A DNA stretch of 64,000 nt from Mycobacterium kyorinense (GCF_001672775.1 NZ_LZKJ01000085.1:1-64000); one strand, 5' to 3'; counted from the stretch's first letter, positions 38,365 through 48,736 are shown. Numbers and translations are program-made. The notes: a model not told the origin generated them from the sequence alone.

Positions 38365-39645
38365 ATGTCCGCCCCGCTCACCGAGGTCGACCCCGACGTC
38401 GCCGACCTGCTGGGCAAAGAGCTCGGCCGGCAGCGTGACACGTTGGAGATGATCGCCTCGGAGAACTTCGTGCCGCGCTCGGTGCTGCAGGCCCAGGGCA
38501 GCGTGCTGACCAACAAGTACGCCGAGGGGCTGCCCGGCCGCCGCTACTACGGCGGATGTGAACACGTCGACGCGGTGGAGAACATCGCCCGCGACCGCGC
38601 GAAGGCACTGTTCGGCGCCGAATTTGCCAACGTGCAGCCACATTCGGGCGCCCAGGCCAACGCCGCGGTGCTGGCGGCGCTGATGGCGCCGGGGGAGCGG
38701 CTGCTGGGCCTGGATCTGGCCAACGGTGGTCATCTGACCCACGGCATGCGGCTGAACTTCTCCGGCAAGCTCTACGACGTCGGCTTCTACGGTGTCGACC
38801 CCGCGACGCATCTGATCGACATGGATGCGGTACGGGCCAAGGCCCGCGAGTTTCGTCCGAAGGTGATCATCGCCGGCTGGTCGGCCTATCCACGAATCCT
38901 GGACTTCGCGGCGTTCCGCTCGATCGCCGACGAAATCGACGCGACGCTGTGGGTGGACATGGCCCACTTCGCCGGCCTGGTCGCGGCCGGCCTGCACCCC
39001 TCGCCGGTGCCGCATGCGCAGGTGGTGTCGACCACCGTGCACAAGACACTGGGCGGCCCACGCTCCGGGCTGATCGTCGGCAAGCAGGACTACGCCAAGG
39101 CGATCAACTCCGCGGTCTTCCCCGGCCAGCAGGGCGGCCCGCTGATGCACGTCATCGCGGCCAAGGCGGTGGCCCTCAAGGTCGCCGGCACGCCGGAGTT
39201 CGCCGAGCGCCAACAGCGCACCCTGACCGGAGCGCGCATCCTCGCCGAGCGGTTGCTGGCGAGTGACGTCGCCGAGGCCGGGGTGTCGGTGGTCAGCGGC
39301 GGCACCGATGTCCACTTGGTGCTCGTCGACCTGCGGAACTCTCCGCTGGACGGGCAGATGGCCGAGGACCTGCTGCACCAGATCGGCATCACCGTCAATC
39401 GCAACGCGGTGCCGAACGACCCGCGGCCGCCGATGGTGACCTCGGGGCTGCGGATCGGTACCCCCGCCCTGGCCACTCGCGGCTTCGGCGACGCCGAGTT
39501 CAGCGAAGTCGCCGACATCATCGGCACCGCGCTGGCCAGCGGCGATGCGGCCGACGTGCCGGCGCTGCGGGACCGGGTGACCCGGCTGGCCCGGGCGTTT
39601 CCGCTGTATGACGGACTCGAGGACTGGAAGCTGGTCGGCTCCTGA
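38365..39645 (+). CDS. glyA: Serine hydroxymethyltransferase GlyA1
   Basis: 426 residues from the ATG at 38365, the length of M. tuberculosis GlyA1 (Rv1093), which it closely resembles. K227 (TTVHKTLGG) binds [24 protein letters not shown] and [11 protein letters not shown] are conserved. It makes glycine and methylene-tetrahydrofolate from serine. A GTG at 38332, with CAGACT 7 bp upstream, could be a leaderless start adding 11 residues. It lies 96 bp after the longer SHMT. Confidence 0.94.
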   Translation: MSAPLTEVDPDVADLLGKELGRQRDTLEMIASENFVPRSVLQAQGSVLTNKYAEGLPGRRYYGGCEHVDAVENIARDRAKALFGAEFANVQPHSGAQANAAVLAALMAPGERLLGLDLANGGHLTHGMRLNFSGKLYDVGFYGVDPATHLIDMDAVRAKAREFRPKVIIAGWSAYPRILDFAAFRSIADEIDATLWVDMAHFAGLVAAGLHPSPVPHAQVVSTTVHKTLGGPRSGLIVGKQDYAKAINSAVFPGQQGGPLMHVIAAKAVALKVAGTPEFAERQQRTLTGARILAERLLASDVAEAGVSVVSGGTDVHLVLVDLRNSPLDGQMAEDLLHQIGITVNRNAVPNDPRPPMVTSGLRIGTPALATRGFGDAEFSEVADIIGTALASGDAADVPALRDRVTRLARAFPLYDGLEDWKLVGS

Positions 39646-39663
39646 CGACACGTCCCCGGTGAT

Positions 39664-39699
39664 TTCACGAAACATGTAAACCTGGGTTACAGTTACTTT
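39664..39699 (+). promoter_or_regulatory. Leaderless desA2 promoter with interrupted palindrome
   Basis: -35 TTCACG (39664-39669), -10 TACAGT (39688-39693), 18-bp spacer, and the ATG exactly 7 bp past the -10. TGTAA-N7-TTACA (39675-39691) overlaps the -10 and could be an operator for a desaturase regulator such as MadR; the regulator is inferred. Confidence 0.7.
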
Positions 39700-40527
39700 A
39701 TGGCACAGAAACCTGTAGCTAATGCACTGACCCTTGAACTCGAGCCGGTGGTCGAGGCAAACCTGGACCGCCATCTGAACACCGAGGACATCTGGTTCGC
39801 GCACGACTACGTGCCGTTCGAGCAGGGCGAGAACTTCGCCTTCCTCGGTGGGCGTGACTGGGACCCGTCGCAGGCGTCGCTGCCGCGGCTGATCACCGAC
39901 GCCTGCGAGATCCTGCTCATCACCAAGGACAACCTGGCGGGCTATCACCGCGAGCTCGTCGAGCACTTCATCCTCGAGGACTGGTGGGGTCGCTGGCTTG
40001 GCCGGTGGACCGCCGAGGAACATCTGCACGCGATCGCGTTGCGCGAGTACTTGGTGGTGACCCGGGAAGTGGACCCGACCGCCAATGAAGAGGTCCGGGT
40101 CCAGCACGTGATGAAGGGCTACCGCGCCGATCGCTACAGCCAAGTCGAGACCTTGGTGTTCATGGCGCTGCACGAGCGTGCCCACGCGGTGTTCTGCCGT
40201 AATCTCGCGGCGCAGATCGAAGAGCCGATGCTGGCCGGGATGATCACGCGGATCGCCAAAGACGAAGAACGCCACGAGGAGTTCTTCGCCAACATCGTGG
40301 CGCACTGCCTGGAATACACCCGCGACGAGACGATCGCCGCGATTGCCGCCCGCGCAGCCGAGTTCGGGGTGGTCGGCGGGGACATCGATGCCTATCAGGA
40401 CAAGGTGGCAAGCATGGCCGACAGCGGGATTTTCGGCGACTCGCAGCGGCGGCAGGTGATTTCCGACCGCATCACCGCGTGGGGGCTGGCCGATCAGCCC
40501 GAACTGCAGCAGTTCATCCAAGGCTGA
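39700..40527 (+). CDS. desA2: Acyl-ACP desaturase DesA2
   Basis: 275-residue diiron protein of the plant-type stearoyl-ACP desaturase family. ExxH motifs: E107-E-H-L-H110 (TAEEHLH), MALHERAH and KDEERHEEFF provide the metal ligands. M. tuberculosis DesA2 (Rv1094) acts in the mycolic acid desaturation pathway. Its promoter appears leaderless, so no ribosome site is needed. Followed by a long hairpin repeat. Confidence 0.93.
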   Translation: MAQKPVANALTLELEPVVEANLDRHLNTEDIWFAHDYVPFEQGENFAFLGGRDWDPSQASLPRLITDACEILLITKDNLAGYHRELVEHFILEDWWGRWLGRWTAEEHLHAIALREYLVVTREVDPTANEEVRVQHVMKGYRADRYSQVETLVFMALHERAHAVFCRNLAAQIEEPMLAGMITRIAKDEERHEEFFANIVAHCLEYTRDETIAAIAARAAEFGVVGGDIDAYQDKVASMADSGIFGDSQRRQVISDRITAWGLADQPELQQFIQG

Positions 40528-40540
40528 TTGCTTCTTTCCG

Positions 40541-40604
40541 CCGCGAGCGTGCGTGGTTGCACGTAGTTGCGCGGCGTGTCGCGGACAAACACGCACGCTC
40601 GCGG
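40541..40604. repeat. 64-bp long-hairpin repeat after desA2
   Basis: Perfect 15-bp arms CCGCGAGCGTGCGTG and CACGCACGCTCGCGG around 34 nt that can itself pair partly. It begins 13 bp past the desA2 stop. Possibly a stabilising 3' structure or a mobile REP-type element. Confidence 0.82.
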
Positions 40605-40673
40605 TCGACGGGCGCGGTACGCACGGCGCGCCTGCACGGCGGGTATGTGGCGACCGGAGTAGCGTCGCATTCG

Positions 40674-40898
40674 ATGGCTAGCGACGTGCTCTGCTGTCCA
40701 GACGGCACCTCTTGTCACGACATCGGCAAGACTTCATGGTGGCGACCCGTCCCCCTCGCCGCTCCGCGGCTGGGGGCGCCCCCAGCGCCCGGCTCTGCCG
40801 CGCTGGCGATCGCCACGACCGCCCCCGGTCCTGGTGCCGCAGCCCCGCCGATACATCCGCGCGGGGGTCGCGCGGTTCGCGCAAGGAGCGCTCCGTGA
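40674..40898 (+). CDS. PhoAT-like antitoxin ORF overlapping phoH2
   Basis: 74 codons ([11 protein letters not shown]...) ending in a TGA that overlaps the phoH2 GTG by 4 bp (GTGA). M. tuberculosis phoH2 is preceded by such a small overlapping gene, phoAT, that counteracts the toxin. A -10-like TAGCGT ends 8 bp before the ATG. Residues after about 22 are Ala/Pro-rich because a dispersed repeat (40739-40816) lies inside the ORF, so the native C-terminus may be altered. Coding status is uncertain. Confidence 0.5.
   Translation: MASDVLCCPDGTSCHDIGKTSWWRPVPLAAPRLGAPPAPGSAALAIATTAPGPGAAAPPIHPRGGRAVRARSAP
40739..40816 (-). repeat. Dispersed element with GTGGCGA/TCGCCAC ends (78-bp copy)
   Basis: Bounded by GTGGCGA (40739-40745) and TCGCCAC (40810-40816). 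Read on the minus strand it shares both ends and the core GCGGCAGAGCCGGGCGC with the 45-bp copy at 46571-46615, but has about 33 extra GC-rich bases in the middle. Confidence 0.75.
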
Positions 40899-42202
40899 CT
40901 GATCCCCGGACGTTTGTGCTGGACACCTCGGTGCTGTTGTCCGATCCGTGGGCGTGTACCCGGTTCGCCGAACACCACGTGGTGGTGCCGCTAGTTGTTA
41001 TCAGCGAACTGGAAGCCAAACGGCATCACCATGAGCTCGGTTGGTTCGCCCGCCAAGCGCTGCGCTTGTTCGACGACCTTCGACTCGAGCACGGACGGCT
41101 TGATCAGCCCATTCCCGTTGGTGCGCAAGGCGGTACGGTGCACGTCGAGCTCAACCACACCGATCCGGCGGTGTTGCCGGTCGGTTTCCGCACCGACAGC
41201 AATGACTCGCGGATCCTCAGCTGTGCGGCCAACCTTGCCGCCGAAGGCAAGCGGGTCACGTTGGTGAGCAAGGACATTCCGCTGCGGGTCAAAGCGGGCG
41301 CAGTGGGCTTGGCCGCCGACGAATATCACGCCCAGGACGTCGTCACCTCCGGGTGGACCGGGATGGCCGAGATCGAAGCAGCGGCTGAGGACATCGACGC
41401 TCTGTTCGCCGACGGCGAAATCGATCTGGCGGCTGCCCGAGACCTACCGTGTCATACCGGAGTCCGGTTGCTCGGCGGCAGTTCGCATGCGCTGGGGCGC
41501 GTGAACGTGCACAAGCAGGTCCAGCTGGTACGCGGCGACCGCGAGGTGTTCGGGCTGCGCGGCCGCTCCGCCGAACAACGGGTGGCGCTGGATCTGTTGC
41601 TCGACGAGTCGGTGGGCATTGTGTCGCTGGGCGGCAAAGCCGGAACCGGTAAGTCGGCGCTGGCGCTGTGTGCGGGCCTGGAAGCGGTGCTGGAACGGCG
41701 AACTCACCGCAAAGTCGTGGTCTTTCGACCGCTGTATGCGGTTGGCGGCCAGGAGTTGGGCTACCTGCCGGGCAGCGAGAGCGACAAGATGGGCCCGTGG
41801 GCGCAGGCGGTGTTCGACACCCTGGAGGGCCTGGCCAGTCCGGCGGTGCTCGAGGAGGTGCTGTCGCGGGGCATGCTCGAGGTGTTGCCGCTGACCCACA
41901 TCCGGGGTCGTTCGCTGCACGACTCGTTCGTCATCGTCGACGAGGCGCAATCGTTGGAGCGCAACGTGCTGCTGACGGTGCTGTCCCGGCTGGGCGCCGG
42001 GTCGCGGGTCGTCCTGACTCACGACGTCGCTCAGCGCGACAACCTGCGAGTGGGCCGCCACGACGGCGTTGCGGCGGTGATCGAGAAGCTCAAAGGCCAT
42101 CCGCTGTTTGCCCATATCACGTTGCTGCGCAGCGAGCGGTCACCGATCGCTGCACTGGTCACCGAGATGCTGGAGGAGATCAGCCAGGGGCCGCTGCCAT
42201 AG
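40895..42202 (+). CDS. phoH2: PhoH2, PIN ribonuclease-RNA helicase
   Basis: 435 residues. The N-terminal PIN domain (about 1-140) begins FVLDTSVLL with D10 and contains further acidic residues (TDSNDSRIL). The C-terminal PhoH NTPase has Walker A GKAGTGKS (K253) and Walker B VIVDEAQ. M. tuberculosis PhoH2 (Rv1095) is known as an ATP-dependent RNA unwinding and cutting toxin-type enzyme. GTG start with AAGGAG 6 bp upstream, overlapping the upstream small ORF. Confidence 0.95.
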   Translation: MTDPRTFVLDTSVLLSDPWACTRFAEHHVVVPLVVISELEAKRHHHELGWFARQALRLFDDLRLEHGRLDQPIPVGAQGGTVHVELNHTDPAVLPVGFRTDSNDSRILSCAANLAAEGKRVTLVSKDIPLRVKAGAVGLAADEYHAQDVVTSGWTGMAEIEAAAEDIDALFADGEIDLAAARDLPCHTGVRLLGGSSHALGRVNVHKQVQLVRGDREVFGLRGRSAEQRVALDLLLDESVGIVSLGGKAGTGKSALALCAGLEAVLERRTHRKVVVFRPLYAVGGQELGYLPGSESDKMGPWAQAVFDTLEGLASPAVLEEVLSRGMLEVLPLTHIRGRSLHDSFVIVDEAQSLERNVLLTVLSRLGAGSRVVLTHDVAQRDNLRVGRHDGVAAVIEKLKGHPLFAHITLLRSERSPIAALVTEMLEEISQGPLP

Positions 42203-42257
42203 CGGCGGTCGCAAGGGGCGGTCGCAAGGGCGGCGAAGCCGGGCGCTGCGGGCCGCC
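42203..42257 (+). repeat. Diverged copy of the dispersed GC-rich element after phoH2
   Basis: Starts at the phoH2 stop. GGTCGCAAG occurs twice, then GGCGGCGAAGCCGGGCGC and TGCGGG, the same core as at 46571 and in the 55903 array. The ends here are GGCGG/CCGCC. Confidence 0.6.
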
Positions 42258-42276
42258 GCTTGGGTAGGCTGCCAGC

Positions 42277-43158
42277 GTGCCGAGACTTTGCGACAGCCAG
42301 GCCTGGCGGTACTGCCGTACCGTTCTCGGTGTCGTCGCGGCCACTGGGGTGCTGGTGATCGGGGCGTGTACCGGTCATGTGCGACGTGCCGATGCCGACA
42401 ACGTCGACTGCACCCAACTCAAGTGTGTGGCGCTGACATTCGACGACGGCCCCACCCCGTTTACCGATCGGCTGCTGGAAACCCTGCAGCAGAACAACGC
42501 CAAAGCCACGTTCTTCCTGATCGGCAACAAGGTCGCGGCCAACCCCGCGGGCGCCAAGCGTATCGCCGAGGCCGGCATGGAGATCGGTAGCCACACGTGG
42601 GAACACCCCAACATGACGACGATCCCACCCGCCGATGTCCCCGGCCAACTGTCGAAGGCCAACGATGCGATCCGCGCGGCCACCGGCATCACCCCTACCC
42701 TGTGGCGGCCCCCCGGCGGGCTGACCAACGCGGCGGTGAACGAGGACGCCGCCAAACTCGGGCAGGCCGCAATCCTGTGGGACGTCATTCCGTATGACTG
42801 GATCAACGACTCCGACACCGCGGCCAGCCGTTCGGTGTTGATGACGCAAATCAAGCCGGGTTCGGTGGTGTTGTTCCACGATACCTATTCGTCCACTGTC
42901 GACCTGGTCTACCAGTTCATTCCGGTGCTCAAGGCCAACGGCTACCACCTGGTGACGGTCAGCCAACTGCTGGGACCGCGGGCGCCGGGCAGCGTCTACG
43001 GCAGCCGCGAGAACGGCCCACCCGCCAACGATCTGCACGACATCCCGGCCGCGGAGATTCCGTCGCTGCCCAATACGCCGTCGCCCCAGCCGATGCCCAA
43101 CTTCCCGATCACCGACATCCCCGGCGCCAATTCGGGCGGGCCGAACAACGGCAGCTGA
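42277..43158 (+). CDS. Polysaccharide (peptidoglycan) deacetylase, NodB family (Rv1096)
   Basis: 293 residues. The N-terminal hydrophobic segment ends VIGAC31, a possible lipobox. NodB motifs: TFDDGP with D56 and D57, SHTWEHP with H106 and H110 (metal), RPPGG, and a FHDTYSST block. It should remove acetyl groups from cell wall glycan outside the membrane. The C-terminal tail is Pro/Asn-rich. GTG start. Rv1096 is described as a peptidoglycan deacetylase. Confidence 0.9.
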   Translation: MPRLCDSQAWRYCRTVLGVVAATGVLVIGACTGHVRRADADNVDCTQLKCVALTFDDGPTPFTDRLLETLQQNNAKATFFLIGNKVAANPAGAKRIAEAGMEIGSHTWEHPNMTTIPPADVPGQLSKANDAIRAATGITPTLWRPPGGLTNAAVNEDAAKLGQAAILWDVIPYDWINDSDTAASRSVLMTQIKPGSVVLFHDTYSSTVDLVYQFIPVLKANGYHLVTVSQLLGPRAPGSVYGSRENGPPANDLHDIPAAEIPSLPNTPSPQPMPNFPITDIPGANSGGPNNGS

Positions 43159-43161
43159 CGA

Positions 43162-43626
43162 CTATCGGGTCGAATCCGGCAACTCGCCGGCAACCGCCAG
43201 CAGTTCACTGCGGCCGATCTGGCTGAGCAGGCTGGCTGAGTCAAAGTAGATGCGCTCGTTGGTGATTCGATCACCGTCAAAGAAGAACACCGCGATGATC
43301 GGAACCCGAAACGCCTTGCCGGTCGGCGGCAGTCCGTAGAACTCACCGAGATTGGTGCCCAGCAGGTCGAATTCGGTGATGACCGCATCGTCGGCGACGT
43401 GGTATCGGACATTGTCGTGGCGTTGGTCGGGGAACGCGGTCCGCGTGGTCCGGTAGTAGCCCATCACCTCGTCATCACCGTCGAAGACCTGGCCGGTGGC
43501 CATGATCTCGTAACGCGGGTGTCCGTTGAAGGTCGCCAGCGTGCGGTCGAACTCCTTGGTCACCTCGGTGTTCATGTGCTCTTCGATGGTCGCCAACCGG
43601 CGCCGCCGAAGGTCGTCGCTGATCAT
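43162..43626 (-). CDS. SnoaL/NTF2-like protein coupled to fumC
   Basis: 154 residues with the ester cyclase/SnoaL pattern: [36 protein letters not shown], then [28 protein letters not shown] and [13 protein letters not shown]. Its ATG overlaps the fumC stop (ATGA), so it is translated with fumC. The M. tuberculosis gene beside fumC (Rv1097c) is a different glycine- and proline-rich protein. Substrate unknown. Confidence 0.85.
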   Translation of the reverse strand: MISDDLRRRRLATIEEHMNTEVTKEFDRTLATFNGHPRYEIMATGQVFDGDDEVMGYYRTTRTAFPDQRHDNVRYHVADDAVITEFDLLGTNLGEFYGLPPTGKAFRVPIIAVFFFDGDRITNERIYFDSASLLSQIGRSELLAVAGELPDSTR

Positions 43627-45029
43627 CGCGAGTCGTCGGCCACCCGGGACATCGCCAGCACGTCGAGGCGACGGTCGAGTTCTTCTTCGGAGAGCTTCTC
43701 GCCGATCAGCCCGCGGTCGATCACGGTCTGACGGATGGTCTTTCGCTCCTTGAGTGCTTCTTTGGCCACCGCGGCGGCCTCCTCGTAGCCGATCGCCGAG
43801 TTGAGCGGCGTCACGATCGACGGCGACGACTCGGCCAGTTCGCGCAGCCGCTCGACGTTGGCTGAAAGCCCGGTGATGCACCGTTCGGCGAACAGCCGCG
43901 ACACGTTGGTCAGCAGTTTGAACGACTCCAGCATGTTGCGCGCCATCATCGGGATGTAGACGTTGAGCTCGAACGCGCCGTTGGCGCCGCCCCAGGCGAT
44001 CGCCGCGTCGTTGCCGATCACCTGGGCGGCGACCTGCGTAACAGCTTCCGGCAGCACGGGATTCACCTTGCCGGGCATGATCGAACTGCCCGGCTGCAGG
44101 TCGGGCAACTGAATTTCGGCCAACCCGGTCAGCGGGCCGGACCCCATCCAGCGGATGTCGTTGGCGATCTTGGTCAGCGACACGGCGATGGTGCGCAGCG
44201 CGCCGGATGCCTCGACCAGCCCGTCGCGGGCGGCCTGGGCTTCGAAAGAGTTGGATGCCGAACGCAATTCAGCCAACCCGGTGCGGTCGACCAGCACCTC
44301 GACCACCTTGGCGCCGAAGCCGTCGGGCGCGTTGAGGCCGGTGCCCACTGCGGTGCCCCCGATCGCGAGCTCACCCAGCCGGGGAAGGCACGCCTGCACT
44401 CGTTCGATACCGGCCTCGATCTGGCGGGCGTATCCGGAGAACTCCTGGCCCAGGGTCACCGGCACTGCATCCATCAAATGGGTGCGCCCCGACTTCACCA
44501 CCGTGCGCCACTCGCGGGCTTTGGCTGACAGCGCATCATGCAGCACCTGCAGCGCCGGAATCAGATGGCGCACAGCCGCTTCGGTGGCCGCAATATGGGT
44601 GGCGGTCGGAAAGGTGTCGTTGGACGACTGCGACATGTTGACGTCGTCGTTGGGGTGCACCGTGACACCGTTGGCCGCCGCGATCGACGCGATCACCTCG
44701 TTGGTGTTCATGTTGGAACTGGTGCCCGACCCGGTTTGGAACACGTCGATGGGGAACTGGTCGTCGTGCTGGCCGTCGGCGATCTCGTTGGCGGCGGCGA
44801 TGATCGCGTCGGCCTTCTCGGGCGCCAGCAGCCCCAGGTCCTTGTTGACTTGCGCGCAGGCGCCTTTGAGCAGACCCAACGCGCGGATCTGGGTGCGCTC
44901 CAGTCCGCGTCCGGAGATCGGGAAGTTCTCTACAGCGCGCTGAGTCTGGGCACGCCACAACGCTTTTGCCGGCACCCGGACCTCGCCCATGGTGTCGTGT
45001 TCAATGCGGTATTCGGCGCTATCGGCCAT
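43623..45029 (-). CDS. fumC: Class II fumarate hydratase FumC
   Basis: 468 residues. [11 protein letters not shown] is the superfamily signature loop with the catalytic Ser; GSGTSSNMN and SGRTHLMDA are the other active-site blocks. It interconverts fumarate and malate. Start at ATG 45029 ([10 protein letters not shown]). Downstream of glpX by 29 bp, same strand, as Rv1098c-Rv1099c. Confidence 0.96.
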   Translation of the reverse strand: MADSAEYRIEHDTMGEVRVPAKALWRAQTQRAVENFPISGRGLERTQIRALGLLKGACAQVNKDLGLLAPEKADAIIAAANEIADGQHDDQFPIDVFQTGSGTSSNMNTNEVIASIAAANGVTVHPNDDVNMSQSSNDTFPTATHIAATEAAVRHLIPALQVLHDALSAKAREWRTVVKSGRTHLMDAVPVTLGQEFSGYARQIEAGIERVQACLPRLGELAIGGTAVGTGLNAPDGFGAKVVEVLVDRTGLAELRSASNSFEAQAARDGLVEASGALRTIAVSLTKIANDIRWMGSGPLTGLAEIQLPDLQPGSSIMPGKVNPVLPEAVTQVAAQVIGNDAAIAWGGANGAFELNVYIPMMARNMLESFKLLTNVSRLFAERCITGLSANVERLRELAESSPSIVTPLNSAIGYEEAAAVAKEALKERKTIRQTVIDRGLIGEKLSEEELDRRLDVLAMSRVADDSR

Positions 45030-45058
45030 AGGGTGTGATCCTCGCTTGGGGTTGTCGA

Positions 45059-46090
45059 TTACGGCAGGGGATATTGAGCGTTGGAATCGCCGGTGAAGTC
45101 GATCGCGGAGTATTCGTTGAGCTTCGAGAGCCGGTGGTAGGCCTCGATCATCCGCACCGTGCCCGACTTGGAGCGCATCACGATCGACTGGGTGGTGCAG
45201 CCGCCGGGGTAGTAGCGCACCCCCTTGAGGAGATCGCCGTCGGTGACGCCGGTGGCGCAGAAGAACACGTTGTCGCCGGATACCAGGTCCGCGGTGGTCA
45301 GTACCCGGTCGAGGTCGTAGCCGGCGTCGATCGCCTTCTGTCGTTCGGCGTCGTCGGTCGGTGCGAGCTGGGCCTGGATCTCGCCGCCCATGCAGCGCAG
45401 CGCCGCGGCGGTGATGATGCCCTCCGGGGTGCCGCCGATCCCGGCGAGCATGTCGGTGCCGGAGTCCGGTCGGCATGCCGAGATCGCGCCCGCGACGTCG
45501 CCGTCGGTGATCAGCCGGATGCGTGCCCCGGTGGAGCGGACGTCGTCGATCAGCTGGGCGTGTCGGGGCCGGTCGAGGATGCACACCGTCATATCCCGCA
45601 CCGAGAGGCCCTTTACCTTGGCGACCGCGCGGATGTTGTCGGCGATCGGCGCGGTGATGTCCAACACGTGCGCGGCGTCGGGGCCCGTGGCGATCTTGTT
45701 CATGTAGTACACCGCCGACGGGTCGAACATCGCCCCGCGTTCGGCCACCGCCAGCACCGAGATGGCGTTGGTCATGCCTTTGCTCATCAAGGTGGTGCCG
45801 TCAATGGGGTCGACGGCGAAGTCGCAGTCCGGGCCGTCGCCGTTGCCGACTTCCTCGCCGTTGTAGAGCATCGGCGCGTGGTCCTTCTCGCCCTCGCCGA
45901 TGACGACCACACCGCGCATCGACACCGAGTTGACCAGTTCGCGCATGGCGTCGACGGCCGCACCGTCGCCGCCCTCCTTGTCGCCGCGGCCCACCCAGCG
46001 GCCCGCGGCCATCGCCCCGGCCTCGGTGACCCGGACCAGCTCCATGGCCAAGTTGCGGTCTGGGGCTTCACGGCGGGAAGGAGCGTTCAT
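45059..46090 (-). CDS. glpX: Class II fructose-1,6-bisphosphatase GlpX
   Basis: 343 residues. [18 protein letters not shown] and DPIDGTT form the metal site, and [13 protein letters not shown] and YPGGCTT bind the substrate. It is the gluconeogenic FBPase of mycobacteria (Rv1099c). AAGGAG lies just before the ATG at 46090. Divergent from the DUF4245 gene by 54 bp. Confidence 0.96.
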   Translation of the reverse strand: MNAPSRREAPDRNLAMELVRVTEAGAMAAGRWVGRGDKEGGDGAAVDAMRELVNSVSMRGVVVIGEGEKDHAPMLYNGEEVGNGDGPDCDFAVDPIDGTTLMSKGMTNAISVLAVAERGAMFDPSAVYYMNKIATGPDAAHVLDITAPIADNIRAVAKVKGLSVRDMTVCILDRPRHAQLIDDVRSTGARIRLITDGDVAGAISACRPDSGTDMLAGIGGTPEGIITAAALRCMGGEIQAQLAPTDDAERQKAIDAGYDLDRVLTTADLVSGDNVFFCATGVTDGDLLKGVRYYPGGCTTQSIVMRSKSGTVRMIEAYHRLSKLNEYSAIDFTGDSNAQYPLP

Positions 46091-46144
46091 GGCGCCGATT
46101 GTCCCAGAAGCAGGTCCGCGGTCTGGAGCTGGGATACTTGTGCT

Positions 46145-46831
46145 GTGACGACTCAGCCGCAGCCGACGGCCAAACCGGCCAAGCCACGGTTGCTGCAGGA
46201 CGGCCGCGACATGTTCTGGTCGCTGGTCCCGCTGGTGGCCGCCTGCATCGTGCTGGCCGGCCTGGTCGGAATGTGCACCTTCGCGCCCGGCGCGAGCAAC
46301 CGAGGACAGGTGCCGTCCTACGACGCGGCGGCCGCGCTGCGCGCCGATGCCCAGACGCTGGGATTCCCGGTCCGGCTGCCCCGGCTGCCGCAGGGCTGGC
46401 AGCCCAACTCCGGGAGCCGCGGCGATATCGAGGACGGCCGGATCGACCCGTCGACCGGTCAGAAGATGCGGGCGGTGACGTCGACAGTGGGATACATCAG
46501 CCCGACCGGCATGTATCTGAGTCTGACGCAGAGCAACGCCGACGAGGACAAGCTCGTCGGCTCGATCCACGTGGCGATCGCAAGCGCGGCGGAGCCGGGC
46601 GCAGCGGGTCGCCACGATGTGCATCCGTCGATGTACCCCACCGGCACCGTCGACGTCGACGGCACGGGCTGGATCGTCTACCAGGGTGACGGGAAAACCG
46701 AAGGCGTGTGGACCACCCGGCTGGACAGTTCTGCCGGTCCCGCACAGATTGCGATAACGGGTGCCGGAAACGACGACGAGTTCCGTACGCTGGCGGCGGC
46801 CACCCAGGCACAACCACCGTTGCCGCGCTAG
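46145..46831 (+). CDS. DUF4245 membrane-anchored protein (Rv1100) with an in-frame repeat insertion
   Basis: 228 residues: a short cytosolic start, one transmembrane helix ([20 protein letters not shown]), then an exported domain ([30 protein letters not shown]) of the DUF4245 type. Codons 143-157 ([15 protein letters not shown]) are exactly a 45-bp copy of a dispersed repeat, so 15 residues appear to have been added between SIH and DVHPSMYP. The reading frame is intact. Confidence 0.88.
   Translation: MTTQPQPTAKPAKPRLLQDGRDMFWSLVPLVAACIVLAGLVGMCTFAPGASNRGQVPSYDAAAALRADAQTLGFPVRLPRLPQGWQPNSGSRGDIEDGRIDPSTGQKMRAVTSTVGYISPTGMYLSLTQSNADEDKLVGSIHVAIASAAEPGAAGRHDVHPSMYPTGTVDVDGTGWIVYQGDGKTEGVWTTRLDSSAGPAQIAITGAGNDDEFRTLAAATQAQPPLPR
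46571..46615 (+). repeat. 45-bp dispersed element inside the DUF4245 gene
   Basis: Starts GTGGCGATCGCAAG and ends GGGTCGCCAC; the inverted ends extend to CGTGGCGA/TCGCCACG with one flanking base each side. 45 bp keeps the frame. Core GCGGCGGAGCCGGGCGC is shared with 40739-40816 and the 55903 tandem array. Confidence 0.8.
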
Positions 46832-46845
46832 AAGGGACACCGCCG

Positions 46846-47646
46846 ATGACCGCACCCGAGGCCGATCTGACCGGCTGGTCGGTGTCACCGTTCACGGGCG
46901 GTGGCTACACCCACGACGTGTACCGCAAGGGCGAGGGGCCCGGTGTGGTGCTGATCCCTGAGATACCGGGCATCCATCCCGGCGTGCTGGCCTTGGGCAA
47001 TCACTTGGTGGACAACGGGTTCACGGTTGCGATGCCGTCACTGTTCGGCACGCCCGGAGCCCCCCGCGACGACGTCCTGGGCATGGTGTCGACGCTGGCA
47101 CGCGCCTGTGTGGCAAGGGAATTCGCGGCATTCGCGACCGATAAGCAGCGGCCGGTGGCCTCGTTTTTGCGCGCGCTGGCCCGTGATCTCAACGCGTCGA
47201 CGCCCGGCAAGGGCGTCGGGGTGATCGGCCAATGCTTCACCGGCGGTTTCGCTTTGGCCGCCGCCGTCGACGACAGTGTGCTGGCGCCGGTGCTCAGCCA
47301 GCCGTCGCTGCCGTTGCCGTTGACACCGGCGCAGCGCCGCGACGCAGGCGTTTCTCGCATCGAGCTGGACGTGATCGCCGACCGCGCCGCCAACGAGGGG
47401 CTGTGCGCGATGGGCCTGCGCTTCAGCGAGGACAAGATGTCCCCTGGGCAGCGCTTCGCGACGCTCAAGAAGCGGCTCGGCGACGCATTCGAGGTGATCG
47501 AAATCCCTTCCGGCCCAGGTAACGAGCACGGCTTCACCAGGATGGCGCACTCGGTGCTGACCGACGAAGTGCGCGAGGTCGACGGCCACCCGGCTTACGA
47601 GGCTCGCAAGCGAGTGGTCGAGTTTCTCACTGCGCGGCTGGCTTAG
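46846..47646 (+). CDS. Dienelactone hydrolase family protein
   Basis: 266-residue alpha/beta hydrolase. The nucleophile is C130 in [10 protein letters not shown], and NEHGFTR holds the His, as in dienelactone hydrolases. GAAGGGA lies upstream of the ATG. It has no counterpart between Rv1100 and Rv1101c in M. tuberculosis. Its 3' end overlaps the convergent transporter gene by 20 bp. Substrate unknown. Confidence 0.87.
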   Translation: MTAPEADLTGWSVSPFTGGGYTHDVYRKGEGPGVVLIPEIPGIHPGVLALGNHLVDNGFTVAMPSLFGTPGAPRDDVLGMVSTLARACVAREFAAFATDKQRPVASFLRALARDLNASTPGKGVGVIGQCFTGGFALAAAVDDSVLAPVLSQPSLPLPLTPAQRRDAGVSRIELDVIADRAANEGLCAMGLRFSEDKMSPGQRFATLKKRLGDAFEVIEIPSGPGNEHGFTRMAHSVLTDEVREVDGHPAYEARKRVVEFLTARLA

Positions 47647-48736
47647 CCGATTCCTCGGCGTCGTCGCCATTTTCGAGTTCGGCGCCCTTGTACACCGCCA
47701 GGTAGACCTCGATTGTCGTGACGACGACGATCATCAGCACCGGCCCGATGACAATGCCCCACGGCCCGAACATCGCGATGCCCGCGAACACCGACAGCAG
47801 CATCAGTGCGGAATTGAGCCGAGCATCCCGCGGCACCAGAACCGGACGCAGAAAGTTGTCCACGTTGGTGACCACGATCAGATGCCACAACACCACGAAT
47901 GCGCCGCCAAAGATGTTGCCGAAGAAGATCATCCCGATCCCGAACGGGATGGTCACGATGCCGCCGCCCAAGGGGATGATGGACAACGCGGTCAACAGAA
48001 TCGCAAAGATGAAAAAGCCGTGGTGAAATCCGGCGATGTAGATCGACGCGGCTCCGGCTACCCCCTGGCACAGCGCGATGACGAACTGGCCGCTGACGGT
48101 GCCGCGCACCATCGAGCCCATCTTGCGCAGGTACAGATCGGTGACCTCTTCGCCGAGCGGATTGAGCTGGCGGATCAGTGTCAACAGTTTCTCGCGATGG
48201 GTGAGCATGGCGACGAACACGTACAGGAAGATGATGGCCGACGTGACCGCGCCGAAGACGCTTCCGGCGGTGTCCTGCAATACGTGCAGGAACCATTCGC
48301 CGGCCTTCTGGGCAACCGTGACCATCGCTTTGCGCAGCGATTCGCCGGTAATTGTGGTGTGCACGAACGGTACCCGCGCGAGCAGGTCGTTGGCGAGGCG
48401 TAAACCCTTGTCGCCGAGCTGGCTGAGATCGGTCCGCTCGACCCATTCGGCGACGTGGGTGACCATCCGAGAGATCTGCACGATCGCCAGCAGCACCAGC
48501 AGCCCAATCGGCACGATGACGGCTACCAGCGCCGACAGTAGCGTGCAGGCCGCCGCCAGTCCGGTAGGCAGCCGCCGCTCGAACCAGCTGAAAAGGGGGG
48601 TGAACAAATACGCCCCGACTGCGGCTACCACGATGAGCACGAAGTAGCTGCGCAAGAAGTACGCCGCGAACAGGAGGGCGATGAGGGTGCACACCGCCAG
48701 TGCCCGCTTCTGGGTCGGGGTGAATTCCGTGTTCAT
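47627..48736 (-). CDS. AI-2E family transporter-like membrane protein (Rv1101c)
   Basis: 369 residues with about eight membrane segments and a large loop after the third (residues 95-150), the UPF0118/PerM layout. LSIIPLGGGIVTIPFG and PVLVPRDARLNSALMLLSVFAGIAMFGPWGIVIGP are family motifs. Probable exporter of a small solute; the AI-2 role of distant relatives should not be assumed. ATG overlaps the stop of the upstream gene here (ATGA at 48733). Confidence 0.9.
   Translation of the reverse strand: MNTEFTPTQKRALAVCTLIALLFAAYFLRSYFVLIVVAAVGAYLFTPLFSWFERRLPTGLAAACTLLSALVAVIVPIGLLVLLAIVQISRMVTHVAEWVERTDLSQLGDKGLRLANDLLARVPFVHTTITGESLRKAMVTVAQKAGEWFLHVLQDTAGSVFGAVTSAIIFLYVFVAMLTHREKLLTLIRQLNPLGEEVTDLYLRKMGSMVRGTVSGQFVIALCQGVAGAASIYIAGFHHGFFIFAILLTALSIIPLGGGIVTIPFGIGMIFFGNIFGGAFVVLWHLIVVTNVDNFLRPVLVPRDARLNSALMLLSVFAGIAMFGPWGIVIGPVLMIVVVTTIEVYLAVYKGAELENGDDAEESAKPAAQ

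Noticed and set aside
40895..40897. Longer phoH2 start at 40712 or 40736
   Set aside because: The extra residues are low-complexity and come from the dispersed repeat; AAGGAG spacing and the FVLDTSVLL start of the PIN domain favour GTG 40895.
46571..46615. Ordinary coding sequence of Rv1100
   Set aside because: The same core is found at three other loci including noncoding DNA, and it has inverted ends, so it was treated as a repeat within the gene.
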